Below are positions 1-8,766 of a DNA stretch of 46,857 nucleotides, piece after piece (positions within the stretch are counted from its first letter, which is position 1; each line of letters starts with the position of its first letter). Where the stretch lies: contig CALWXH010000008.1 in NCBI GenBank assembly GCA_944385465.1, forward strand, positions 1 through 46,857. Reading direction: 5' to 3'. The notes under the pieces are model-generated. The model saw nothing but the letters and a program-made list of their open reading frames with translations. It was not told the origin of the DNA and did no database searches. This DNA is from an uncultured Oscillospiraceae bacterium (GTDB lineage Bacteria > Bacillota > Clostridia > Oscillospirales > Oscillospiraceae). A program made the position numbers and the translations under genes.

Positions 1-578
1 CCCAGGGCCTTGCCCACCACGCGCACCTCGTCCTTGAACAGGAACTTCAGGGGCTCCACCAGCTCGAACTGCAGGTCGTCGGGCAGGCCGCCCACGTTGT
101 GGTGGGCCTTCACCGGGCCGCTCTCCAGGATGTCGGGGTAGATGGTCCCCTGGGCCAGGAACTGGATGCCCTCCAGCTTCCGGGCCTCCTCTTCAAACAC
201 CCGGATGAACTCCGCGCCGATGATCTTGCGCTTCTGCTCCGGCTCGGCCACCCCGGCCAGCTTGTCCAGGAAGCGGTCCACCGCGTCCACATAGATGAGG
301 TTGGCGTCCATCTCATCCCGGAACACCTGCACCACCTGCTCGGGCTCGCCCTTGCGCAGCAGGCCGTGGTTGACGTGGACGCACACCAGCTGCTTGCCGA
401 TGGCTTTGATCAGCAGGGCGGCCACCACCGAGGAGTCCACGCCGCCGGACAGGGCCAGCAGCACCTTCTTGTCTCCCACCTGGGCCTTGACCGCGGCCAC
501 CTGCTCGTCGATGAACTGCTGGGCCAGCTCAGCGGTGGTGATGCGTGCCATGTTCTCCGGGCGCTTGTTGTTTTCCAT
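1..578 (-). CDS. guaA: GMP synthase, ATP-pyrophosphatase domain (5' part, runs off the window)
   Basis: Converts XMP to GMP in the cytoplasm using ATP and ammonia. The 192 codons visible begin with a short leader, then the PP-loop motif [14 protein letters not shown] at about residues 43-56 and the conserved [33 protein letters not shown] and [13 protein letters not shown] blocks of the GuaA pyrophosphatase domain. The start is fixed by AAGGGAGGAAAA just upstream of the ATG at 576-578. Ordinary bacterial GuaA carries a class I glutamine amidotransferase domain of about 190 residues before this motif; none precedes it here. The gene therefore resembles the B subunit of a split GMP synthase. 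The 3' end, including the dimerization domain, lies outside the window. Identity of the domain is near certain; the split architecture is read from the start position. Confidence 0.93.
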   Translation of the reverse strand, partial: MENNKRPENMARITTAELAQQFIDEQVAAVKAQVGDKKVLLALSGGVDSSVVAALLIKAIGKQLVCVHVNHGLLRKGEPEQVVQVFRDEMDANLIYVDAVDRFLDKLAGVAEPEQKRKIIGAEFIRVFEEEARKLEGIQFLAQGTIYPDILESGPVKAHHNVGGLPDDLQFELVEPLKFLFKDEVRVVGKAL

Positions 579-718
579 ATGTTTTCCTCCCTTGATGAAG
601 CCGGAGGCGGACAGGCCGTCCGGCTGATTTCACGGTTTTTCTATTTAAAAATCCTATCATAAAACGGGGGGAAATGCAATCTTTTCTCAGCCCATTCCCA
701 CAGGAATACCCAAGATGC

Positions 719-762
719 CCCCAGGCCCCGGAGACGGCGCGCAGCCGCTCCGGGGCCTGGGG
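719..762 (-). terminator. Strong GC hairpin after the kinase-like gene
   Basis: A 15-bp perfect stem (719-733 with 748-762) plus an inner CGGC/GCCG pair lies between the stop of the minus-strand kinase-like gene and guaA. No T-run follows on the minus strand, so it may be an mRNA 3'-end structure rather than a classic intrinsic terminator. Confidence 0.45.
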
Positions 763-806
763 AGGTTCAGTGTCCTTGCCGGGAAGTGTGGCGATGTGCC
801 TTCTGC

Positions 807-2471
807 TCAGCCGTGGTAGCACCCGCCCCCGATGAACTCCCGGATCAGGGAGGTCTGGGGCACCGCGTCGGTGGGCAGGGTGAGGAAATAGCTGAGGAAT
901 TTCAGCAGCCGCTTGGCCTCCTGGTATTCCGGGCAGTCCTTGGGGATGTGGAAGAGCAGGGGTTCCACATAGGGCTTGAGGACGGCGGCCTCATAGATCA
1001 GGGCGGAGTTGAAGATCTCGTCCGCGCTGTCCTGGAAGGGGAAGATGTTGGTCTCCTCCCCCCGGCGCACCGAGGGCCACATGCGGATGGTGGCCTGGGC
1101 GCCGTAGCCCCGGGTCCTGGCGTCCCGCTGGATCCGCCGCAGTAGCCGCATGTCGGTGGTGGGAATGCGGTTGTGGTCGTCCACGTTCAGCGTGCTCAGG
1201 CAGCTGATATAGACGCGGAACTTGCTCTGCCTGGGCAGGGCGTAGGAGAAGGCGTCGTTGAGGCAGTGGATGCCCTCGATGACCAGCACGTCCCGGGGCT
1301 CCAGCTTCAGGGTGTCCCCGTTGTACTCCCGGACGCCCTTCTTGAAGTTGTAGTGGGGCAGCTCCACCTGCTCCCCCTGGAGCAGGCGGGACATATCCCG
1401 GTTGAACTGCTCCACATCCATGGCGGACAGGCTCTCGAAATCCTGCTGGCCGTCCTGGTCCCGGGGGGTGTCGGCCCGGTTTTTGAAATAGTTGTCCGTG
1501 GCGATGGCGTGGGGGCGCAGCCCGCAGGCCTTGAGCTGGGTGGACAGCCGGTGGGAGAAGGTGGTCTTGCCCGAGGAGGTGGGCCCGGCGATCATCACAA
1601 AGCGCACGTCCTGGCGGCTGGCGATGGTCTCAGCCAGGTCGCCGATGCGCTTTTCCATCATGGCCTCGTTGGCCAGGATCAGCTGGGTGCCCGCCCCCTG
1701 GCAGATGGCCTCGTTCAGATCCGCCACGTTGGAGATGTTCAGGGCCAGGGAGCGCTGGTCGCCGTCGCAGAGGGCGCGGTACACCTTGAGGGAGGGCTGA
1801 AAGGGGAGAAGCCGGCCAGGGTGGGCGGGGTCGGGCAGGCGCAGCACCAGCCCGGAGTCAAACAGCTCCAGCTTGAACTGCCGGATATACCCGGTGTCAG
1901 GCACCATGTAGCCGTAGAAGTAGTCGGAAAAGTCCTCCAGCTCATAGTAGTTCACCCGGGAGCTCATGCGGAAGCTGATGAGCTTGGCCTTGTCGTAGAG
2001 CTTCCGCTCCTGGAACAGGGTGATGGCGTCGTCGGTGGACACCGAACGCTTCCGGATGGGGATGGCCCGTTCCGCCAGCTCCCGCATGCGTCCCTCCACC
2101 CGGTCCAGCAGGGGCTGGTCCAGCCGGAAGTCTCCGCTGGCACGGATGAACAGGGCGTGGCTGAGGGAGTACTCCACGCTCACCCGATCCACGTGCTCCG
2201 CCCCCACCACATCGTAGAAGGCCTTCAGCATCAGGAATACGGCGCTGCGCTCATAGGTCTGCGTCCCCGGCTTGTCCCGGAGGGTGAGCAGGCGCAGGGC
2301 GCAGTCCCGGTCCAGGGCCTTGTTCAGCTCCCGCAGCTTGCCATCCCGCTCCACCAGCAGGATGTCGCTGTCATAGCGGTCCTGGAACTGCCGGGCGATG
2401 TCGCGGTAGGTGGTGCCGGTGGGGTAGGAGGCGCGCTGTCCCTCCACAGTGACAAAATAGCGTTGTTCCAT
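807..2471 (-). CDS. TGS-domain nucleoside (uridine) kinase-like protein
   Basis: A 554-residue cytoplasmic protein of the uridine kinase/phosphoribulokinase P-loop superfamily with an N-terminal TGS-like and threonyl-tRNA-synthetase-like region. Residues about 1-65 are TGS-like (YPTGTTYRDIARQF), followed by a region resembling the ThrRS second additional domain (HALFIRASGDFRLD). The kinase domain has Walker A IAGPTSSGKTTFSHRL near residue 300, a TDNYFKNR substrate loop, DVLVIEGIHCLND and a DHNRIPTTDMRLLRRI block typical of this clostridial family. The start at 2471 was chosen over upstream ATGs because AAAGGAG lies 9 bases before it. A sigma-A type promoter lies about 80 bp upstream. The family is usually annotated uridine kinase, but the natural phosphoacceptor is not known to me for this fusion type. 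Confidence 0.85.
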   Translation of the reverse strand: MEQRYFVTVEGQRASYPTGTTYRDIARQFQDRYDSDILLVERDGKLRELNKALDRDCALRLLTLRDKPGTQTYERSAVFLMLKAFYDVVGAEHVDRVSVEYSLSHALFIRASGDFRLDQPLLDRVEGRMRELAERAIPIRKRSVSTDDAITLFQERKLYDKAKLISFRMSSRVNYYELEDFSDYFYGYMVPDTGYIRQFKLELFDSGLVLRLPDPAHPGRLLPFQPSLKVYRALCDGDQRSLALNISNVADLNEAICQGAGTQLILANEAMMEKRIGDLAETIASRQDVRFVMIAGPTSSGKTTFSHRLSTQLKACGLRPHAIATDNYFKNRADTPRDQDGQQDFESLSAMDVEQFNRDMSRLLQGEQVELPHYNFKKGVREYNGDTLKLEPRDVLVIEGIHCLNDAFSYALPRQSKFRVYISCLSTLNVDDHNRIPTTDMRLLRRIQRDARTRGYGAQATIRMWPSVRRGEETNIFPFQDSADEIFNSALIYEAAVLKPYVEPLLFHIPKDCPEYQEAKRLLKFLSYFLTLPTDAVPQTSLIREFIGGGCYHG

Positions 2472-2553
2472 GGGGCGGTTGCTCCTTTCCGGTCTGGACG
2501 GGGAGGTGTCCGGATGAGCGGCGCGAAAGGCGCCGGATTCCTTGTTTACAGCC

Positions 2554-2582
2554 ATTATACAATAAAGCCGCCGGCGGTGCAA
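2554..2582 (-). promoter_or_regulatory. Sigma-A promoter of the TGS/kinase gene
   Basis: On the minus strand TTGCAC (2577-2582), a 17-bp spacer, then a perfect TATAAT (2554-2559). It sits about 80 bp upstream of the chosen start codon. Confidence 0.7.
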
Positions 2583-2736
2583 TTCTGTTTCGGAAAAAGG
2601 CGGGGAGCACGGCCGTGACACAGCATTCCGGGGAAATTTTTCGGGAGATTTTGTGACCTGAGGCGGACCTGTTTCGTTTTATCAGCAGAGGAGCATCGGT
2701 AACGTGACTGCGATGAGTTTGAAAGGAGGGAACACA

Positions 2737-4044
2737 ATGGAACGAAACAAGATGTTCATGCTGCTCTGCGTCCCGGTTTTGTTAATGGGCCTGATTGGAT
2801 GGGGCCAGAGGGCGGCGGCCTGCGAGCGCGCAAAGGGGGAACGGCCTTTTGCCGCAGAGAAATCCTCCGTCCGGACGGGGGATCCGCGGCCCTTCACCGA
2901 CGTCACCGAGGCCGACTGGTTCTATGACGAGGTGTATTACGTCTGGGCCAACGGGCTCATGATCGGCGACTCCGACACCACCTTCGGCCCCAACGGCACC
3001 ACCACCCGTGCCCAGGTGGTCACTATCCTGTACCGGCTGGAAGGCGAACCCGACCTGTCCGGCGAGAATCTGGGCTATCCCTACGAGGATGTCCCCGCCG
3101 ACATCTGGTACACCGACGCGGTGTATTGGGCCCGGCTGAATGGTGTCGTCCTGGGCTACAGCGACACGCAGTTCGCGCCGGATGACCCCATCACCCGGGA
3201 GCAGCTGGCGGCCATGCTGTACCGCTACGCCCAGTTCAAGGGCTACGACGTGACCGCCGCCGGCGACCTGAGCGGCTTTGCCGATGGGGACACCGTGTCC
3301 GGCTGGGCGGAGGAGGCCATGAGCTGGAGCGTGGGCGCCGGCCTCATCCAGGGGGATGAGAACGGCCTGATCCCCACCGCCACCGCCATCCGCGCCCAGG
3401 TCGCGGCCATCCTCCAGCGCCTTGCCGGCTGGCTGATTCAGGCCCATCCGGAAGTGGAGTCTGAGATTGGCGTGGCGTTTTACTCCGGGGATATCCTTCC
3501 GCCGGACGCCTCCATGGAGGAATTGCAAAACGCGCTCACTACAGTGATGATCGCCCAGCGGGATATTCTCACGGGGGAGATGAGCTTTGAGCCGGAGCCA
3601 GCCTTTACCTTCCGGGATCACGGCGGCCGCCTGCTGGACTGCTGGGACGGGGCATACCGGGTCATGACCTACCGGGACCATGAGATCATCCAGCAGGATC
3701 CGGCCTATACGCTGGAGCGGGTGGAATGGGGCGCGGATCCCCGCGTGTTATACGGCGATGAGTTCCAATTTACCGTGGAGGACGGGGACGGGGTTCTGAC
3801 GCCGGCCACCGGGGAGGTGTATCGCTTTGCAGACCGGGAGGGGCCTTCCTATGTGTGTGGGATCGACGGCGGAGCGCTCCGACGGCGGCCGGTCACGCTG
3901 GCGGGAAACCAGCATGATATGACAGCCGGACAATATGAGGATGGTGTGCTGCGGATCTCCTATCTGCTGTACAACCCGGTTGACCTCCATGCCAGCAGCC
4001 TGGCATATGCCGTCCTGGATACCCGGGATCTGTCGGTGACTTGA
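2737..4044 (+). CDS. Secreted SLH-domain protein, N-terminal part of a frameshifted gene
   Basis: A 435-residue exported protein. The start at 2737 follows AAAGGAGGG by 7 bases. Residues 1-28 form a signal peptide (hydrophobic core MFMLLCVPVLLMGLIG, then RAAAC). Three SLH modules follow at roughly residues 50-100, 110-165 and 178-232 (PFTDVTEADWFYDEV; YEDVPADIWYTDAV; FADGDTVSGWAEEAM), which in this family bind cell-wall polymers. The remainder is an uncharacterized extracellular domain that looks beta-rich. The reading frame stops at TGA 4042-4044, and the sequence continues in another frame from about 4050, so the protein is probably truncated relative to its ancestor. The third SLH module is nearly identical at DNA level to that of the next gene. 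Export and wall binding are sure; function of the C-terminal domain is unknown. Confidence 0.8.
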   Translation: MERNKMFMLLCVPVLLMGLIGWGQRAAACERAKGERPFAAEKSSVRTGDPRPFTDVTEADWFYDEVYYVWANGLMIGDSDTTFGPNGTTTRAQVVTILYRLEGEPDLSGENLGYPYEDVPADIWYTDAVYWARLNGVVLGYSDTQFAPDDPITREQLAAMLYRYAQFKGYDVTAAGDLSGFADGDTVSGWAEEAMSWSVGAGLIQGDENGLIPTATAIRAQVAAILQRLAGWLIQAHPEVESEIGVAFYSGDILPPDASMEELQNALTTVMIAQRDILTGEMSFEPEPAFTFRDHGGRLLDCWDGAYRVMTYRDHEIIQQDPAYTLERVEWGADPRVLYGDEFQFTVEDGDGVLTPATGEVYRFADREGPSYVCGIDGGALRRRPVTLAGNQHDMTAGQYEDGVLRISYLLYNPVDLHASSLAYAVLDTRDLSVT

Positions 4045-4091
4045 CCTGATCTGAGCTGATTCCCATCCCGGAGGAGAGCATACACGGCCTG

Positions 4092-4526
4092 ATGAGCTAC
4101 CCGGAGGCCAGCGGGCACTCGGTGGTGCACCAGCGGGTCTACTATCCCGGCGAGCTGGCGCTGGGGTGCCTGGATCTGGTCACAGGGGAGTCCTATGCCC
4201 TCACCGGGGTGATGGAGACGCTGGACGCGCTTCTGCCGGACGCGCAGCGGCTGGACAATTTCGGCGCGGGCAGCCGCACTCAGGTCATGGGCTGCAACCA
4301 GGACTTCGTGGTGGGATATACCGACTATATCTCCAACGATGGGAAGACGCTGTACACCGTGCTGTATGCCGCCCAGGGAGACAAGCTGTACGGCGGGTTT
4401 TACGAGGCGGAAAACGAACTGGTCACCTTTGATGGAGCGTTGAATATTCTGCACCGGTACAGCCTGGCGGAGAAGGGGATTCCCCAATATTCCGGCATTG
4501 ACATGGAGCGACATCACTTTGCCTGA
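4092..4526 (+). pseudogene. C-terminal remainder of the broken SLH protein
   Basis: A 144-residue reading frame shifted relative to the SLH gene just upstream. It has no signal peptide, and its ATG is 17 bases from the nearest GGAGG, too far for good initiation. In-frame sense codons extend back to about 4050 (SELIPIPEES before the ATG), right where the upstream frame ends. Both frames contain TGA between 4042 and 4049, so the junction has suffered at least one indel. The content (YYPGELALGCLDL, DYISNDGKTLYTVLYAAQGDKLYGG) looks like the end of the same extracellular domain. A sequencing error is the main alternative to genuine decay. Confidence 0.6.
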
Positions 4527-4848
4527 GCGGGGCGCGGGGGCTGGCGATGCAGGGGTGTGATAGGGCGCGGCGGGCGTGTGTCTCCCGGATTCCGCCTGGC
4601 CTGCCCGATCTGACGGCACAGAATTGTAAAAGGAGAGTTTACATTCTTTTTACCGGCGTGGGGTGGCGGGGACAGACGGGAAGGGGCTATACTTTTTTCG
4701 GAATTTTCATAGTGGAGGACGGGCGGAAAAGCCACCGCAGTCCTCCGGGAAAAGACCCCGGCAGCTCTGTTCGGCCGGTTGGGACGCCTGCCCGGGCCCT
4801 TGCGGCAAGGGCGGGCGTCCGAGATAAAAGGAAAGGAAGAAGCCCCAC
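4527..4848 (+). promoter_or_regulatory. Leader region of the phosphoesterase gene with a bulged hairpin
   Basis: This 322-base stretch has no gene. It holds a possible -10 (TATACT, 4688-4693) without a clear -35, and a long interrupted hairpin at 4782-4820: outer arms GGACGCC/GGCGTCC, a bulge, then CCCTTG-CGG-CAAGGG. The hairpin ends 13 bases before the AAAGGAAAGGAAG ribosome site of the next gene, so it could modulate its translation. No known riboswitch family was recognised. Confidence 0.3.
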
Positions 4849-7800
4849 ATGAAGAAAGCCATCAAACGAGGCGCGGCCCTGTCCATGGCCCTGGCGCTGA
4901 TGCTTCAGGCGGCCCCTCTGGCCCACGCCGCCCAGGGTCCGGACGCGGCCCCGGCGGTGGACAGCCTCACCCTCCAGCCCGGCCAGACCCAGGCCAGCAT
5001 CAACCTGAACTGGTATGCCCCGGAAGGGACCACCAGCGCCCAGGTGAAGTTCGGTGATCAGGTGGTCATTGCCACCGTCAGCCCGCTCACCGCCCCCACC
5101 AAGGTGGATGAGAACAAGTACACCGACACCGGAAAGCTGGTGTGCAAGGCCACTGTCACCGGCCTGACCCCGGATACCCAATATACCTATCAGATCTCCA
5201 ACGACGGCGGCAAGACCTGGTCCCAGGCGTACACCTATCAGACCGCCGATGAGGACAGGTTTGTCTTCGCCTTCACCAGCGACCCCCAGATCAAAGAGGA
5301 CCAGTCCACCGACGGCGATGGCTGGCAGCCCTCTGATAACACCAACCAGACCGGTTGGGACACCCTGATGGAGGTCGTGGCCGAGGCGGGGGCCTCCCTG
5401 ATGGTGTCCGCCGGCGACCAGGTGGAGGATCAGAGCTGGGGCAAGAGCAGCGAGTACGCCGCTTTCTTCGCGCCGGAGGAGATGACCTGCACGCTGTACG
5501 CTCCGGCTGTGGGCGACCACGACCGGCACTATATGTTTGCCGACCACTTCAACCTGCCCAATGAGATGGAGGTGGCCCAGGACGGCCAGGCCGGCTCCGA
5601 CGACGAGCTGGAGCAGGTGAAGACCACCTTCCGTGGCCAGAACAACGGCACCAGCCAGAGCCACGGCAACTACATCCAGGCCACCGCCGATGAGATCGCC
5701 GACAACAGCGAGAGCAACGGTGTGACCCCCAACAAGGCCGGCCAGTACGACTTCACCGAGCGCCGGGAGATGGAGACCAAGGGGAACTACTACTATCTCT
5801 ACAACAACGTGCTCTTCGTCACTCTGAACACCGGCGCCTACCCCGGCGGCAACGACGAGGAGAACGCCGGCAATGAGAGCGTGCCCAGCGCCACCAAGGA
5901 CAACAGCGAGGCCGAGGCCATGGTGGCCAACTTTGACCGCACCCTGGCCGCCGCCACCGGAGAGTACGCCGGCCAGTACGACTGGCTCATCGTCACCCAC
6001 CACAAGTCCACCCAGACCGTGGCCAAGCACGCCGCCGACTCCGACATCGAGAACTATGTGGACGCCGGGTTTGAGGCCCTGATGGACGAGTACGACGTGG
6101 ACTTCGTCCTGGGCGGCCACGATCATGTCTACTCCCGCAGCTATGTGCTCAAGGACGGGGAGCGCAACGCCGAGGCCCTGGACACCTACTATGACCCCGA
6201 CGGCACCATCTACCTCACCGGCAACTGCGCCAGCGACATGCAGTATTACACCCCCTTTGAGAAGGTGGATAAGGAGAATAACGCCGACTACCCCGTCCTG
6301 GTGGGGGAGGACGGCGAGAAGCTCTACGGCTCCCAGGCCTACCTGGATGGCAACCTGCCCTACGGCAATCAGGAGTACAACCAGGAGTTCAGCCCCAGCT
6401 ACGCCCTGTTCACCGTGGAGGACAATACCATTTCCGTCAACGTGTACAACCTGGACGGGGACAGCAGCGACCCGGACTCCAAGCTCATCGACCGCTTCAC
6501 CGTCACCAAGGGTGAGGACGGCGGTGACAAGGCCGACGGCTTTGCCAACGGGGAGAACGGCCTGGACCTGACCCAGATCGGCCGCTATGAGGCCGGCCAG
6601 TTCAACGTGGACGGCGGCGTCATGGAGATCGTGGCCTACAACGCCGCTACCGGCTGGGCCTACGCCGTCAACGGCCAGTCCGGCCTGCTCACTGCCATCC
6701 CCCTGAAGACCCTGGAGAAGCAGGACAAGGTGGCTCTGCTGGACGGCAACGACATTGACGTGAAGGCCATGGTGGAGGCCAAGGACGAGACCTTCTCCTA
6801 CGGCGACATGACCTCCGTGGCCGTCTCCCCCGACGGGAAGACCCTGGCCGCCGCCCTCCAGGCGGAGGGCTACAACGACGCCGGACGGGTGGCCCTGTTC
6901 ACCTGCAACGCCGACGGCTCCCTGACCCTGGCCAAGCTGGTCACCGTGGGGGTGCAGCCCGATATGGTGACCTTTGCCGACAACGACACCGTCCTCACCG
7001 CCGACGAGGGGGAGCCCCGGGAGGGCTATGGCCAGGATGTGGCCGACCCCAAGGGCTCTGTGAGCGTTGTGAATGTGAGTGAGGGCACCGCCGCCGTGGT
7101 GGGCTTCGACAGCTTTGACGCCCGCCGGGCCCAGCTGGTGGAAGAGGGCGTGGTGCTGAAGAAGGACACTGCCCCCAGCGTGGATCTGGAACCGGAATAT
7201 ATCGCTGTGGCCGGCGGCAAGGCCTACGTTACCCTTCAGGAGAACAATGCCATTGCAGTGTTGGACATAGCCTCCAAGACCTTCACCGGCATCTATTCCG
7301 TTGGCTTTGAGGACTACAGCGAGACCCCCGTGGACCTGGACAAGAAAGACGACAACTACGCCCCCAAGACCTACGACTCCCTGCTGGGTATCCGCATGCC
7401 CGACGCCATCGCCGCGTATGAGGTGAACGGGAAGACCTATCTGGTCACCGCCAACGAGGGCGACGCCCGGGAGTGGGGCGACGAGGAGCTGGGCACCGAC
7501 TATCTGAACGAGGACGAGGTTGACTTTGGCGACGAGGGCGCTGCCTCTCCCACCGGCGCCATCACCGCGGAGAACTCCGGCCTGGAGGGCAAGGTGGTCT
7601 TCTTCAAGAGCGAGGACTTTGACGGCCTGGACCAGAGCAAGGACTACCTCTTCGGCGGGCGTACCTTCACCGTGTACGAGGTGGCGGCGGACGGCCTCAA
7701 CGAGGTGTTCACCAGCGGCGATGACTTTGAGGCTCTGACCTGGGAGTACCTGCCGGACTACTACAACTGCTCCAATGACAACGCGGTGCTGGACGACCGC

Positions 7801-8661
7801 TCCGGCAAAAAGGGGCCTGAGGCGGAGAGCGTCACCGTGGGCCAGATGGATGGTCGCACCTATGCCTTCGTCGCCCTGGAGCGCACCGGCGGCGTGATGG
7901 TGTACGACGTCACTGACCCGGCCGACATCTCCTATGTCAACTACATGAACTCCCGGGACTTTGAAGCCATCGTCCCCGGATCGGAGGTGTACGAGGACGG
8001 CGAGCTGGACAAGTGGGTCACCGGCGGCGACGTGGCCCCCGAGGGGCTGGCCTTTATCCCCGCTGCCCAGAGTCCCACCAAGACCGATCTGCTGCTGGCC
8101 GCCTGTGAGGTGAGCGGCACTGTGGCCGTCTACGAGCTCACCGCTGGCGAGAGCGCCGGGGACCCCCAGCTGCCCTTCACCGACGTCACCCAGGCCGACT
8201 GGTTCTACGACGAGGTGCAGTATGTGGTGGACAACGGCCTGATGATCGGCGTGTCCGACACCGAGTTCGCGCCGGGGGCGAACCTGACCCGGGCCATGAT
8301 GTGGACCATCCTGGCCCGGATGGACGGCGAGACCATCACCGGGGCGACCTGGGCCCAGGACGCCCGGACCTGGGCCATGGCCAACGGGGTGTCTGACGGC
8401 ACCGACGCCGACCGGGCTGTCACCCGGGAGGAGCTGGTGACCATGATCTGGCGCTACGTGGGCGAGCCCGCCGGCACCGGCGACCTGAGCGGCTTTGCCG
8501 ACGCGGGCGCCGTGTCCGATTGGGCGCAGGAGGCCATGGGCTGGAGCGTGGGCGCCGGCCTCATCCAGGGGGACGAGAACGGCCTGACTCCCACCGCCAC
8601 CGCCATCCGCAGCCAGATCGCGGCCATCCTCATGCGCTTCTGCGAGAACGTGGCCAAGTAA
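4849..8661 (+). CDS. Secreted metallophosphoesterase / choice-of-anchor I protein with SLH anchor
   Basis: A 1270-residue exported, wall-associated protein. Residues 1-27 are a signal peptide ending AHA|AQG. About 35-130 is a fibronectin-III-like domain of the purple-acid-phosphatase type. About 135-420 is a calcineurin-like phosphoesterase with TSDPQI, SAGDQVED, VGDHDRHY, VTHHKST and GGHDHVYSRS as the metal and catalytic motifs. From about 565 to 1105 is a choice-of-anchor I beta-propeller-like domain (VDLEPEYIAV, TANEGDAREWGDEE, AFVALERTGGVMVYD). Three SLH modules close the protein (PFTDVTQADWFYDEV at about 1107). The third phosphoesterase motif is GDHD where GNHD/E is usual. It probably hydrolyses extracellular phosphate esters; the substrate cannot be named. 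It is monocistronic with a strong terminator downstream. Confidence 0.88.
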   Translation: MKKAIKRGAALSMALALMLQAAPLAHAAQGPDAAPAVDSLTLQPGQTQASINLNWYAPEGTTSAQVKFGDQVVIATVSPLTAPTKVDENKYTDTGKLVCKATVTGLTPDTQYTYQISNDGGKTWSQAYTYQTADEDRFVFAFTSDPQIKEDQSTDGDGWQPSDNTNQTGWDTLMEVVAEAGASLMVSAGDQVEDQSWGKSSEYAAFFAPEEMTCTLYAPAVGDHDRHYMFADHFNLPNEMEVAQDGQAGSDDELEQVKTTFRGQNNGTSQSHGNYIQATADEIADNSESNGVTPNKAGQYDFTERREMETKGNYYYLYNNVLFVTLNTGAYPGGNDEENAGNESVPSATKDNSEAEAMVANFDRTLAAATGEYAGQYDWLIVTHHKSTQTVAKHAADSDIENYVDAGFEALMDEYDVDFVLGGHDHVYSRSYVLKDGERNAEALDTYYDPDGTIYLTGNCASDMQYYTPFEKVDKENNADYPVLVGEDGEKLYGSQAYLDGNLPYGNQEYNQEFSPSYALFTVEDNTISVNVYNLDGDSSDPDSKLIDRFTVTKGEDGGDKADGFANGENGLDLTQIGRYEAGQFNVDGGVMEIVAYNAATGWAYAVNGQSGLLTAIPLKTLEKQDKVALLDGNDIDVKAMVEAKDETFSYGDMTSVAVSPDGKTLAAALQAEGYNDAGRVALFTCNADGSLTLAKLVTVGVQPDMVTFADNDTVLTADEGEPREGYGQDVADPKGSVSVVNVSEGTAAVVGFDSFDARRAQLVEEGVVLKKDTAPSVDLEPEYIAVAGGKAYVTLQENNAIAVLDIASKTFTGIYSVGFEDYSETPVDLDKKDDNYAPKTYDSLLGIRMPDAIAAYEVNGKTYLVTANEGDAREWGDEELGTDYLNEDEVDFGDEGAASPTGAITAENSGLEGKVVFFKSEDFDGLDQSKDYLFGGRTFTVYEVAADGLNEVFTSGDDFEALTWEYLPDYYNCSNDNAVLDDRSGKKGPEAESVTVGQMDGRTYAFVALERTGGVMVYDVTDPADISYVNYMNSRDFEAIVPGSEVYEDGELDKWVTGGDVAPEGLAFIPAAQSPTKTDLLLAACEVSGTVAVYELTAGESAGDPQLPFTDVTQADWFYDEVQYVVDNGLMIGVSDTEFAPGANLTRAMMWTILARMDGETITGATWAQDARTWAMANGVSDGTDADRAVTREELVTMIWRYVGEPAGTGDLSGFADAGAVSDWAQEAMGWSVGAGLIQGDENGLTPTATAIRSQIAAILMRFCENVAK

Positions 8662-8692
8662 GTAGCCCCCCGTACAAATGAATCGACGCTAA

Positions 8693-8740
8693 AACAGCGC
8701 AAAGCGGTCTGCCACTGTTGGCAGACCGCTTTGCGCTGTT
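8693..8740. terminator. Bidirectional terminator between convergent genes
   Basis: A perfect 22-bp stem (8693-8714 with 8719-8740) with a CTGT loop. On the minus strand it is followed by CTGTTTTAG, giving a U-run for the aldo/keto reductase gene; on the plus strand only TT follows. It separates the convergent phosphoesterase and reductase genes. Confidence 0.85.
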
Positions 8741-8766
8741 GCGTGCAGGGGGGAGGGAGGTCCGGG

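Noticed and set aside
1173-2618. 481-codon plus-strand frame opposite the kinase-like gene
   Set aside because: Composition is the typical Val/Leu/Gly/His-rich antisense of a GC-rich gene; no ribosome site or family motif, and the minus-strand protein is clearly real.
2782-3681. 299-codon minus-strand frame opposite the SLH gene
   Set aside because: Opposes a well-defined signal peptide plus three SLH modules and has no ribosome site.
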